A stretch of 64,000 bases of DNA. Source: CADEFX01 sp050260355. GTDB lineage: Bacteria; Pseudomonadota; Alphaproteobacteria; Rhizobiales; Hyphomicrobiaceae. Below the pieces are notes generated by a model. That model was not told the DNA's origin, searched no databases, and saw only the letters and a program-made list of their open reading frames with translations. Positions 50,720 to 59,290 of the stretch are shown one piece after another. Where the stretch lies: contig JBLNBZ010000137.1 of assembly GCA_050260355.1 (NCBI GenBank), forward strand, positions 4,603-68,602, given 5' to 3'. The stretch's first letter is position 1; each line of letters opens with the position of its first letter. A program made the position numbers and the translations under genes.

Positions 50720-52819
50720 GTGAACGATATGGCGGATCTCGATCAGCTCAGCATCAACACCATACGCACACTTGCGATCGATGCCATTCAGAAGGCGAAC
50801 TCCGGTCATCCCGGCACGCCGATGGGCATGGCCCCCACGGCCTACACCCTTTGGCAGAAGCAGCTGCGGTTCGACCCCCGCGACCCGATCTGGCCCGATC
50901 GCGACCGCTTCGTGCTTTCGTGCGGCCATGCCTCGATGCTGCTTTATGCCCTCCTGCATCTGACCGGCGTGCGCGCCGTGGATGCGAAATACGAGCAGCT
51001 CGATCAGCCGTCGGTCACGCTCGATGACATCAAGACCTTCCGTCAGCTCGGCAGCAAGTGCCCGGGTCACCCGGAGTACCACCTGACCTCTGGCATTGAG
51101 GCCACAACCGGCCCGCTCGGCCAGGGCGTCGCTATGAGCGTCGGGATGGCCATTGCCCGCGAGTGGCTCGCGCAGCATTTCAATCGCCCGGGCTATCCAA
51201 TCTTCGACTACAACGTCTACGCACTTTGTGGCGACGGCTGCATGATGGAAGGCATTTCCGGCGAAGCGGCTTCGCTCGCAGGCCATCTCAAGCTGGAGCA
51301 TCTCTGCTGGATCTACGATAGCAATCGCGTGTCGATCGAGGGCTCGACACGGCTCGCTTTCACCGAGGACGTGGGTGCGCGTTTCCTGGCCTACGGCTGG
51401 TACGTCATCCGCGTTCGTGACGCAAACAACACGACCGAGATTGGCGAGGCGCTGACTCGGTCTCGTGAAACCAGGGGCCAGCCGACGCTCATCATAATAG
51501 AGAGCCACATCGGCTACGGCGCCCCCCATAAGCAAGACACCGCAGCAGCGCATGGAGAACCGCTCGGTGCGGACGAGGTTCGCCTCGTCAAGCGGGCCTA
51601 CGGCTGGCCCGAGGACGCGCAATTCCTCGTCCCGGACGGGGTCTATGACAACTTCCGAAAGGGCATCGGCGAGCGCGGCTCGCGACTGCGGGCCGATTGG
51701 GAGGCCATGCTCGCGCGCTACCGGCAGGACCATCCCGAACTCGCTGAAGCGCTTGAGCAGATGCAGCGCCGTGAGCTGCCCAAGGGGTGGGACACGGACA
51801 TCCCGACCTTTCCCGCAGATGCCAAGGGTATCGCCAGCCGTAACAGCTCGGCCAAGGTCGAGAATGCGATCGCGGCCAACCTGCCTTGGCTGATTGGTGG
51901 TTCAGCCGACCTTGCCCCTTCGACGAAGACGCTTCTGACACTCGAGGGCAGCGGCCACTTCGAGCCGGAGAGCTACGGCGGGCGGAACTTTCACTTCGGA
52001 GTTCGCGAGCATGCTATGGGCGCGGTGTGCAATGGCATGGTGCTGTCCAAGATCCGCGCCTTCGGCTCGGGCTTCCTGATCTTTTCCGACTACATGCGCG
52101 CCGCGATCCGGCTGTCGGCGATCATGGAAGTCCCGGTCATCTACATTTTCACCCACGACTCCATTGGCGTCGGGGAGGACGGCCCGACGCATCAGCCGGT
52201 TGAGCAACTTGCCTCGCTTAGAGCGATCCCCGGTCTGCTCACGTTGCGCCCTTGCGATGCGAACGAAGTGGCGGAAGCCTGGCGCGTGGTGATGGCCCTC
52301 AAGCATCAGCCGGCCTGTCTCGTGCTGTCGCGGCAGGCGCTGCCCACGCTCGACCGCAGCCGATTTGCCCCCGCGAGCGGCGTTGCTCGTGGCGCGTACG
52401 TTTTGGCGGATCCCCCCCAGGGCAAGCCGGACGTCATCCTGATCGGCACCGGCAGCGAGGTCAGTCTCTGCCTCGGCGCGGCGGATGAGCTTGCGGCCGA
52501 CGGCATCAGGGCGCGCGTCGTCTCGATGCCGAGCTGGGAGTTGTTCGAGATGCAGGACGCCGCCTATCGCGCTGAGGTTCTGCCCCCAGAGATCACGGCT
52601 CGCGTCTCGGTCGAGCAGGCAGCCACGATCGGCTGGGAGCGCTACGTCGGCATGCGTGGCGCCAAGATCGGCATGCACACGTTCGGTGCCTCCGCGCCGC
52701 TCAAGGCGTTACAGACCAAATTTGGTTTCACGCCCGATCGGGTGGCCGCGGCCGCCCGGGACCAGGTCGTGCAAGCGCGGCGCGCGAGGGCCGTCGCGCC
52801 CGCGGAGAATGCCTCGTGA
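50720..52819 (+). CDS. tkt: Transketolase
   Basis: 699 residues from GTG 50720; ATG 50729 (MADLDQL) is a close alternative. TPP-binding motif ALCGDGCMMEGISGEA (about 168-183), NSGHPGTPMG with His30, GPLGQGVAMSVGMA and, in the C-terminal half, FHFGVREHAMGAV and DSIGVGEDGPTHQPVEQL are all present, as in bacterial transketolases. It transfers C2 units in the non-oxidative pentose phosphate and Calvin-type pathways. It opens a plus-strand series of sugar-phosphate genes. A 115-bp spacer, mostly GC-rich, separates it from zwf. Confidence 0.95.
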   Translation: MNDMADLDQLSINTIRTLAIDAIQKANSGHPGTPMGMAPTAYTLWQKQLRFDPRDPIWPDRDRFVLSCGHASMLLYALLHLTGVRAVDAKYEQLDQPSVTLDDIKTFRQLGSKCPGHPEYHLTSGIEATTGPLGQGVAMSVGMAIAREWLAQHFNRPGYPIFDYNVYALCGDGCMMEGISGEAASLAGHLKLEHLCWIYDSNRVSIEGSTRLAFTEDVGARFLAYGWYVIRVRDANNTTEIGEALTRSRETRGQPTLIIIESHIGYGAPHKQDTAAAHGEPLGADEVRLVKRAYGWPEDAQFLVPDGVYDNFRKGIGERGSRLRADWEAMLARYRQDHPELAEALEQMQRRELPKGWDTDIPTFPADAKGIASRNSSAKVENAIAANLPWLIGGSADLAPSTKTLLTLEGSGHFEPESYGGRNFHFGVREHAMGAVCNGMVLSKIRAFGSGFLIFSDYMRAAIRLSAIMEVPVIYIFTHDSIGVGEDGPTHQPVEQLASLRAIPGLLTLRPCDANEVAEAWRVVMALKHQPACLVLSRQALPTLDRSRFAPASGVARGAYVLADPPQGKPDVILIGTGSEVSLCLGAADELAADGIRARVVSMPSWELFEMQDAAYRAEVLPPEITARVSVEQAATIGWERYVGMRGAKIGMHTFGASAPLKALQTKFGFTPDRVAAAARDQVVQARRARAVAPAENAS

Positions 52820-52934
52820 CAGGGCGTCGGATGTCGATGCGGCCCCGCCCGACGCTGCTCTCGCGTGAACCCCTCGGGGCGCCGCCGGTTGCGGTGGCCG
52901 GCGGACTGGCCGGCGCGGCCAAGGAGACACGAGG

Positions 52935-54527
52935 ATGAGCTCTATGACGAGTATCGCGCCGGCAGCGGCGGCAACGGTGGCCCGAGCTACGGGTGCCAAT
53001 CAGGCTCCGCCTGCGACTCTCGTGCTGTTCGGCGCCGCCGGCGATCTGACCAAGCGTCTCGTCGTGCCCGCACTCTACAATCTGGTGCGCGCCGGAAGGC
53101 TCGCCGAAGGCTTCTCTATTGTCGGCGTCGATCATGGCGATCTCACCAGCGAAACTTGGCGTCAGGGCCTCGGGCAAACGATGCAGTCGTACGTGCGGTC
53201 CGGCGATGGTGAGTTTCACGCCGATGCCATTGACGAGCAGGCCTGGGGCTGGCTCACGCGCCGCATGAGCTATCTGCGGGGTGATTTCACCAAAGCCGAG
53301 ACGTACAGCCGGCTGGGCGCCCTGCTCGCCGATCAAGACAGAAGCGAGGGCGGGAGCGGCAACGTTCTGTTCTACCTGGCGGTCGCCGACAGGTTCTTCG
53401 GCCCTGTGGTCGAGCAGCTCGGGCGCGCGGGCCTGACCCGCCAAACGAACGGCGCGTGGCGGCGCGTGATCATCGAGAAGCCGTTCGGCCACGACCTAAC
53501 CTCGGCGCGGGCGCTCAATGCGCAGATTCTGAAGGTGCTGTCGGAAGACCAGGTCTACCGGATCGATCACTTCCTCGGCAAAGAGACGGTCCAAAACATC
53601 CTGGTGCTGCGCTTCGCCAACGGCATTCTCGAGCCGCTCTGGAACCGCGAGCACGTCGATCATGTGCAGATCACTGCAGCAGAGACGGTCGGCGTCGAGG
53701 GTCGTGGACGATTTTACGAAAGCACCGGCGCTTTGCGCGACATGGTGCCGAACCACCTGTTCCAGCTCCTCGCCATGATCGCGATGGAGCCGCCGATCTC
53801 CTTCAACGCCGAGGCCGTGCGTGCCAAGAAAACGGAGCTTTTCTCCGCCATTCACCCGATCACGCCAGACTGCGCCGTCCGCGGCCAGTACGGGGCGGGT
53901 ACGGTGCTTGGCCGCTCCGTGCGCGACTATCGGCACGAACCCAACGTCGCGCCGGATTCCAAAACCGAGACCTACGTCGCGCTCAAGCTCGGCATCGACA
54001 ATTGGCGCTGGGCCGGCGTGCCGTTCTATTTGCGCACCGGCAAGTACCTGTCAGGGCGCACGACCGAGATTGCGATCCAGTTCCGGCAGGCGCCCTACGC
54101 GCTGTTCCGCGAAACGCCGATCGAGCGGCTACCCCCCAACATTCTGACGCTGCGGATCCAGCCTGACGAGGGGATGTCCGTGAGCTTCAGTGCCAAGCGT
54201 CCCGGCCCCGAGATCGAGATCAAGGGCGTGGCGATGGACTTCTCGTATCGCGACTATTTCGAGCCGCTCACGGCGGTTGGCTACGAGACGCTGATCTACG
54301 ACTGCCTGATCGGCGATGCGACGCTGTTCCAGCGCGCCGACACGGTCGAGGCGGCCTGGTGCGCTGTTCAGCGTGTCCTGGATGCCTGGGCCGCACAGCC
54401 TCCGCATGATTTCCCGAATTACACCGCCGGCAGCTCGGGACCCGAGGCCGCAGATCGGCTCCTCGCACGTGATGGGCATGCCTGGCTCCCGATTCAGGCT
54501 GAGCCATCGAAGAAAGATCGCGCATGA
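52935..54527 (+). CDS. zwf: Glucose-6-phosphate 1-dehydrogenase
   Basis: 530 residues, slightly longer than usual owing to ~25 extra N-terminal residues (Ala/Thr-rich). LFGAAGDLTKRLVVPAL is the NADP loop, VIIEKPFGHD follows, and YRIDHFLGKETVQN (about 207-220) holds the catalytic His and substrate Lys. GTGAVYRYD-like late sequence is replaced by FQRADTVEAAW, normal for the family. It oxidises glucose 6-phosphate to 6-phosphogluconolactone. AAGGAGACACGAGG precedes the start. Its stop overlaps the HAD gene start (ATGA). Confidence 0.95.
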   Translation: MSSMTSIAPAAAATVARATGANQAPPATLVLFGAAGDLTKRLVVPALYNLVRAGRLAEGFSIVGVDHGDLTSETWRQGLGQTMQSYVRSGDGEFHADAIDEQAWGWLTRRMSYLRGDFTKAETYSRLGALLADQDRSEGGSGNVLFYLAVADRFFGPVVEQLGRAGLTRQTNGAWRRVIIEKPFGHDLTSARALNAQILKVLSEDQVYRIDHFLGKETVQNILVLRFANGILEPLWNREHVDHVQITAAETVGVEGRGRFYESTGALRDMVPNHLFQLLAMIAMEPPISFNAEAVRAKKTELFSAIHPITPDCAVRGQYGAGTVLGRSVRDYRHEPNVAPDSKTETYVALKLGIDNWRWAGVPFYLRTGKYLSGRTTEIAIQFRQAPYALFRETPIERLPPNILTLRIQPDEGMSVSFSAKRPGPEIEIKGVAMDFSYRDYFEPLTAVGYETLIYDCLIGDATLFQRADTVEAAWCAVQRVLDAWAAQPPHDFPNYTAGSSGPEAADRLLARDGHAWLPIQAEPSKKDRA

Positions 54528-55333
54528 CAAAGGCCGGAAAGATTTCGCTGCTCCTGGCCGATGTCGACGGCACGCTTGTCACGCGCGACAAGATCCTGAC
54601 TGAGCGCGCACAAAGCGCGGTGCAGCGCCTGCACCGCGCCGGCGTGCGGTTCGCTATCACCAGCGGCCGGCCACCGAAGGGCATGGCCATGCTCATCGAG
54701 CCGCTCGCCCTCGATACGCCGATCGCCGGCTTCAACGGCGGGATGTTCGTGCGACCAGATCTCTCCATCATCGAGGGGCGGACGCTCGCGCCTGACGCGG
54801 CCGCACGGACGGTCGAGCTCATTTTGGACCATGGCCTCGACGCATGGGTTTATGCCGGCAACGACTGGCTGATACGGGATCCGAAAGCGCCGCACGTCGA
54901 TCGTGAGGCGTGGACGGTCAAGTTCCCGCCGAAGGTCGTCAAGGACTTCAGCGGGGTCCTGAACCAGGTCGTGAAGATCGTCGGCATCAGCGACGATTAC
55001 GACCTCGTCAAACGCTGCGAAGCCGATACGCAAAAGACTCTTGGCGACCGCGCCACCGCAGCTCGCTCGCAACCTTACTATCTCGATGTGACGCATCGCG
55101 ACGCGAACAAGGGCTTCGTTGTGGACTACCTTTCGCGCACCCTGAGCATTCCTTCTACAGAGATCGCCACTATCGGTGATCAGCCCAACGACGTGCTGAT
55201 GTTCAAGCGATCGGGGCTCAGCATCGCTATGGGCAATTCGGGTGATGACGTGAAGCGCCAGGCAAGCGCAACCACCGACTCCAATGAGGATGAAGGCTTC
55301 GCAAAGGCGATCGAGCGCTTCATCCTGACCTGA
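54524..55333 (+). CDS. Cof-type HAD phosphatase
   Basis: 269 residues, start overlapping the zwf stop. The HAD motif I SLLLADVDGTLVTRD (near 8-22), motif II FAITSGRPP, a Lys in the C-terminal third and motif IV IATIGDQPNDVLMFK are clear; the long cap inserted after motif II marks the Cof/Cad class IIB subtype. These hydrolyse sugar phosphates, or trehalose- and sucrose-phosphate. Coupling to zwf and tal suggests a phosphatase for pentose phosphate intermediates. 20 bp separate it from tal. Confidence 0.88.
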   Translation: MTKAGKISLLLADVDGTLVTRDKILTERAQSAVQRLHRAGVRFAITSGRPPKGMAMLIEPLALDTPIAGFNGGMFVRPDLSIIEGRTLAPDAAARTVELILDHGLDAWVYAGNDWLIRDPKAPHVDREAWTVKFPPKVVKDFSGVLNQVVKIVGISDDYDLVKRCEADTQKTLGDRATAARSQPYYLDVTHRDANKGFVVDYLSRTLSIPSTEIATIGDQPNDVLMFKRSGLSIAMGNSGDDVKRQASATTDSNEDEGFAKAIERFILT

Positions 55334-55353
55334 GCCATGCATGAGGCCACACC

Positions 55354-56439
55354 ATGAAGGCGACCCAAACACTGCGCGACCTCGGCCAAAGCCTGTGGAT
55401 CGACAACATTACGCGCAATCTGCTGCGCAGCGGCACGCTTCGTCGCTACATCGACGAGCTCTCGATCACGGGACTGACATCGAACCCGACAATCTTCGAT
55501 CATGCGATCAAGAACAGCACTGATTACGACGAATGCATCGCCAGGAAAATCAGGGAGGGCAAATCGGGAGAGCGGTTGTTCTTCGAGCTGGCACTCGAGG
55601 ATTTGACGGATGCAGCCGACTTGTTTCAGCCAATCTACGACCGCACGCGCGGCGTTGATGGATGGGTGTCGCTGGAGGTCTCGCCGCTGCTCGCCCATGA
55701 TACGAGGGTCACCATCGACGTCGCCAAGGATCTGCATGCTCGCGCTGGCCGGTCCAATCTGCTGATCAAGATTCCGGGGACGCAGGAAGGGCTGCCCGCC
55801 ATCGAGGAGGCGATCTTTGCCGGCGTACCGATCAACGTCACGCTGCTGTTCTCACGCGAGCAGTACTTGGCTGCCGCCGACGCATTCATGCGGGGAATCG
55901 AGCGGCGCATCGAGGCCGGACGCGCGCCCGACGTCGCCTCGGTTGCCTCGCTCTTCGTCAGTCGGTGGGACGTCGCAGTGGCCGGCAAGGTGCCGGAGGA
56001 GCTGAGGAATCAGCTCGGGATCGCGATAGCCAAGCGCACCTACAAGGCTTACCGATCTCTGCTCGGCTCCCCCCGCTGGCAACGCGCCTTCAATGCGGGC
56101 GCGCGTCCGCAGCGCTTGCTTTGGGCAAGCACCGGAACCAAAGACCCCAAGGCCCCGGATCTTCTCTATGTCAAAGCCCTCGCAGCGCCTCTCACAGTCA
56201 ATACGATGCCCGAGGGTACGCTCCGGGCGCTGGCGGATCATGGAGATATCGGTGAGATCCTGCCGCCGGATGGCGGCGACGCCGAGGAGATACTGGGTAG
56301 GTTCGCCAGAGCCGGCATTGATGTCGACGCTCTCGCCGCCCAGCTTCAGGACGAAGGTGCGCAGTCCTTCGTCAAATCGTGGAATGATCTTATGGACGTC
56401 ATTGCGGGTAAGTGTGCCGCTCTCAAGAAGGCCAGCTGA
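55354..56439 (+). CDS. tal: Transaldolase
   Basis: 361 residues, the length of the Tal subgroup common in alphaproteobacteria and actinobacteria. TSNPTIFDHAI, then LLIKIPGTQEGL with the Schiff-base lysine at ~139, and INVTLLFSREQY match the (beta/alpha)8 transaldolase. It moves a dihydroxyacetone unit between sedoheptulose 7-phosphate and glyceraldehyde 3-phosphate. It is 20 bp after the HAD gene and 39 bp ahead of pgi, so it is in the middle of the operon. Confidence 0.93.
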   Translation: MKATQTLRDLGQSLWIDNITRNLLRSGTLRRYIDELSITGLTSNPTIFDHAIKNSTDYDECIARKIREGKSGERLFFELALEDLTDAADLFQPIYDRTRGVDGWVSLEVSPLLAHDTRVTIDVAKDLHARAGRSNLLIKIPGTQEGLPAIEEAIFAGVPINVTLLFSREQYLAAADAFMRGIERRIEAGRAPDVASVASLFVSRWDVAVAGKVPEELRNQLGIAIAKRTYKAYRSLLGSPRWQRAFNAGARPQRLLWASTGTKDPKAPDLLYVKALAAPLTVNTMPEGTLRALADHGDIGEILPPDGGDAEEILGRFARAGIDVDALAAQLQDEGAQSFVKSWNDLMDVIAGKCAALKKAS

Positions 56440-56478
56440 TGCACTGACGCGGCACCCGCAGACGAAAGGACGAAAACC

Positions 56479-58140
56479 ATGGCAGCGAGTGCGGAAGCAC
56501 AAGTAAAGCCGGCAGCCGGAAAACGCGCGGCGTGGCAGGCGCTGAACGATCATCACAGAGAGATAGAGCGGCTACGACTGCAAGACTTGTTTGCCGCCGA
56601 CGCCAGGCGCGGGGAGCGTATGACAGCCGAGGCCGCAGGCGTCTTCCTCGATTACTCCAAGAACCGTATCACTGACGAGACGATCAAGCTGTTGGTCGGC
56701 CTTGCCGAACAAAGCGGACTGCGACAGCGGATCGACGCTATGTTCCGCGGCGAGCGGATCAATACGACCGAGAATCGTTCCGTCCTGCATGTCGCTCTGC
56801 GCGCGCCGCGCGGTGCGTCGATCATCGTGGATGGCCATAACGTCGTGCCCGATGTTCATGCAGTGCTGGACAAGATGGCCGCTTTTGCAAACCGCGTCCG
56901 CAGCAGTCAATGGAGGGGCCATACCGGAAAGCCTATCCGCAACGTCGTCAATATCGGGATCGGCGGCTCCGACCTCGGACCGGTGATGGCCTACGAGGCG
57001 CTGAAGTCCTATAGCGACCGGGCCATGACGTTCCGTTTCGTCTCCAACGTCGACGGGACTGATTTTGTCGAGGCGACCAGGGACCTCGATCCGGCAGAAA
57101 CGCTCTTCGTTGTCTCATCCAAGACGTTCACGACCCTCGAGACAATGACAAATGCCCATAGCGCCCGCGAATGGTCGCTCGGAGGGCTTGGCGGAGACGC
57201 CAAGGCGGTCGCCCGGCATTTCGTTGCCGTCTCCACCAATGCCGAGAAGGTCGCGGAGTTCGGCATAGACCCGGACAACATGTTCGAGTTCTGGGACTGG
57301 GTCGGCGGCCGCTATTCCATGGATTCCGCGATCGGCCTTTCGACCATGCTGGCCATCGGGCCAGACAACTTCCGCGCCATGCTCGATGGCTTCCACGAAA
57401 TCGACGAGCACTTCCGCACGGCACCGTTCGAGCGGAACCTGCCGGTGCTTATGGGCCTGCTCGCCATCTGGTACAATGATTTCTTCGGTGCCGAGACCGT
57501 CGCGGTGCTGCCTTATGAGCAGTACCTGAAGCGCTTTCCGGCCTATCTCCAACAACTGACGATGGAGAGCAACGGCAAGCACGTGACGCTGGAGGGGTCG
57601 CACGTCGCTTGTCCGACGGGTCCCATCTACTGGGGTGAGCCAGGGACCAACGGTCAGCACTCCTTCTACCAGCTGATCCACCAGGGGACGCGGCTGATCC
57701 CGTGCGACTTCATCGCGTTCGGGCAGCCTCTCAATCCCCTGGGCCGCCACCATGACATTCTGTTGGCAAACGTCTTCGCTCAGGCTGAGGCGCTCGCCTT
57801 CGGCAAGACACGCGAGCAGGTCGAAGCGGAGGGAACGCCGAAGTGGCTGGTTCCCCACCGCACCTTCGAGGGCAACCGGCCGTCGAACATGATCCTGATG
57901 GAGCGTCTAACGCCGGCGGCGCTCGGCAAGCTCGTGGCGCTTTACGAGCACAACGTCTTCACGCAAGGGGTCATCTGGAACATCGACTCGTTCGACCAAT
58001 GGGGCGTCGAGCTGGGCAAGGTTCTGGCTCAGCGCATCATCCCGGAGATCGAGAGCGAGAAGGAACCGGCGCTTCAGCATGATAGCTCGACGAACAACCT
58101 GATCCGCCGCCTTCGCCGAATGAAAGGAACGCCGGCGTAG
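56479..58140 (+). CDS. pgi: Glucose-6-phosphate isomerase
   Basis: 553 residues, full length. IGIGGSDLGPVMAYEAL, VSSKTFTTLETMTNA, and DWVGGRYSMDSAIGL are classical PGI signatures, and GTNGQHSFYQLIHQGT with the catalytic His and NQWGVELGK-type FDQWGVELGKVLA close the fold. It interconverts glucose 6-phosphate and fructose 6-phosphate, which links gluconeogenesis to zwf. Has an ~8-residue Ala-rich N-terminal extension. A 103-bp gap leads to gnd. Confidence 0.95.
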   Translation: MAASAEAQVKPAAGKRAAWQALNDHHREIERLRLQDLFAADARRGERMTAEAAGVFLDYSKNRITDETIKLLVGLAEQSGLRQRIDAMFRGERINTTENRSVLHVALRAPRGASIIVDGHNVVPDVHAVLDKMAAFANRVRSSQWRGHTGKPIRNVVNIGIGGSDLGPVMAYEALKSYSDRAMTFRFVSNVDGTDFVEATRDLDPAETLFVVSSKTFTTLETMTNAHSAREWSLGGLGGDAKAVARHFVAVSTNAEKVAEFGIDPDNMFEFWDWVGGRYSMDSAIGLSTMLAIGPDNFRAMLDGFHEIDEHFRTAPFERNLPVLMGLLAIWYNDFFGAETVAVLPYEQYLKRFPAYLQQLTMESNGKHVTLEGSHVACPTGPIYWGEPGTNGQHSFYQLIHQGTRLIPCDFIAFGQPLNPLGRHHDILLANVFAQAEALAFGKTREQVEAEGTPKWLVPHRTFEGNRPSNMILMERLTPAALGKLVALYEHNVFTQGVIWNIDSFDQWGVELGKVLAQRIIPEIESEKEPALQHDSSTNNLIRRLRRMKGTPA

Positions 58141-58243
58141 ACCTCGATGAGAGCTTCGCGCTGGTGCAGCGCGCTGAGGCTCTGGTCGGTGAAGGCGTCG
58201 GGACAACCATCAGGCGGCACCTGAGCTTAACGGAGTGACCTAC

Positions 58244-59260
58244 ATGCAACTGGCGATGATCGGATTGGGCCGGATGGGTGCCAACATGGTGCGCCGCCTC
58301 CTCAAGGGCGGGCACGATTGTGTCGTCTTCGCCACGTCGACCAAGTCGATCGAGGCGCTGGCTCGAGAGGGCGCGATCGGAACGTCGTCCCTTGCTGAGA
58401 TGGCGAGCAAGCTCGCAAAGCCGCGCGCCGTTTGGCTGATGATTCCGGCTGCCGCCGTGGATAAGACGATCGCCGACCTCCTTCCTCACCTCGACGCCGG
58501 CGACACGATCATCGACGGCGGCAATTCCTACTACGTCGACGATATTCGCCGCGCAAAGGAGCTTAGTCAGCGAAAGATCAACTACGTCGATGTGGGGACT
58601 AGTGGAGGCGTTTGGGGCCTCGAGCGCGGCTACTGCATGATGATCGGTGGACCCGATGAGGCCGTGCGCCGCCTCGATCCCATCTTCAAGACATTGGCGC
58701 CCGGGCGAGGGGATATCGCCCGTACCCCGGGGCGGGAGACGCTCGACGGCACAGCGGAGCACGGTTATCTTCACTGCGGTCCGAACGGAGCCGGCCACTT
58801 CGTCAAGATGGTCCATAACGGGATCGAGTACGGCGTCATGGCGGCCTACGCGGAAGGTCTCAACGTTCTGCGCGGCGCCAATGTCGGCAAGCAGCAGCAC
58901 GCCGTCGATGCAGAGACGACGCCGCTGCGCGATCCAGAGCTTTACCAGTACGATTTCAACCTCCGCGACATCGCAGAAGTCTGGCGACGCGGCAGCGTTA
59001 TCGCCTCATGGCTGCTGGATCTGTCGGCGGCGGCTTTGGTGAAGGATCCGACATTGTCTGGATTTGCGGGGAGGGTAGCGGATTCCGGCGAGGGACGGTG
59101 GACGATCAAGGCTGCCATCGACGAGGCCGTGCCGGTCCCTGTGCTCTCGAGTGCGCTCTATGAGCGCTTCAGCTCCCGCGGCGAGGCGGACTTCCAGGAC
59201 AAGCTGCTGTCCGCGATGCGCTTCCAATTCGGTGGACACGTGGAGAAGCCGGCGGGCTGA
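58244..59260 (+). CDS. gnd: 6-phosphogluconate dehydrogenase, short form
   Basis: 338 residues from ATG 58244; a GTG at 58235 is possible but GGAG is better placed for the ATG. GLGRMGANMVRRL is the Rossmann loop, DGGNSYYVDD, GTSGGVWGLERG and GPNGAGHFVKMVHNGIEYG bear the substrate lysine and asparagine. It has the shorter (~330) arrangement, unlike the 470-residue enterobacterial Gnd, and is related to the NAD-dependent GndA/YqeC type. It yields ribulose 5-phosphate and CO2. It ends the plus-strand operon 30 bp before the tail of the convergent debranching gene. Confidence 0.92.
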   Translation: MQLAMIGLGRMGANMVRRLLKGGHDCVVFATSTKSIEALAREGAIGTSSLAEMASKLAKPRAVWLMIPAAAVDKTIADLLPHLDAGDTIIDGGNSYYVDDIRRAKELSQRKINYVDVGTSGGVWGLERGYCMMIGGPDEAVRRLDPIFKTLAPGRGDIARTPGRETLDGTAEHGYLHCGPNGAGHFVKMVHNGIEYGVMAAYAEGLNVLRGANVGKQQHAVDAETTPLRDPELYQYDFNLRDIAEVWRRGSVIASWLLDLSAAALVKDPTLSGFAGRVADSGEGRWTIKAAIDEAVPVPVLSSALYERFSSRGEADFQDKLLSAMRFQFGGHVEKPAG

Positions 59261-59290
59261 CGGCTGCCGACGCGAAGCATCCAGAAGAAT

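Noticed and set aside
50531..51733. 400-codon minus-strand frame opposite the start of transketolase
   Set aside because: Shadow of tkt; no recognisable motif in its product even in the part that extends into the intergenic region.
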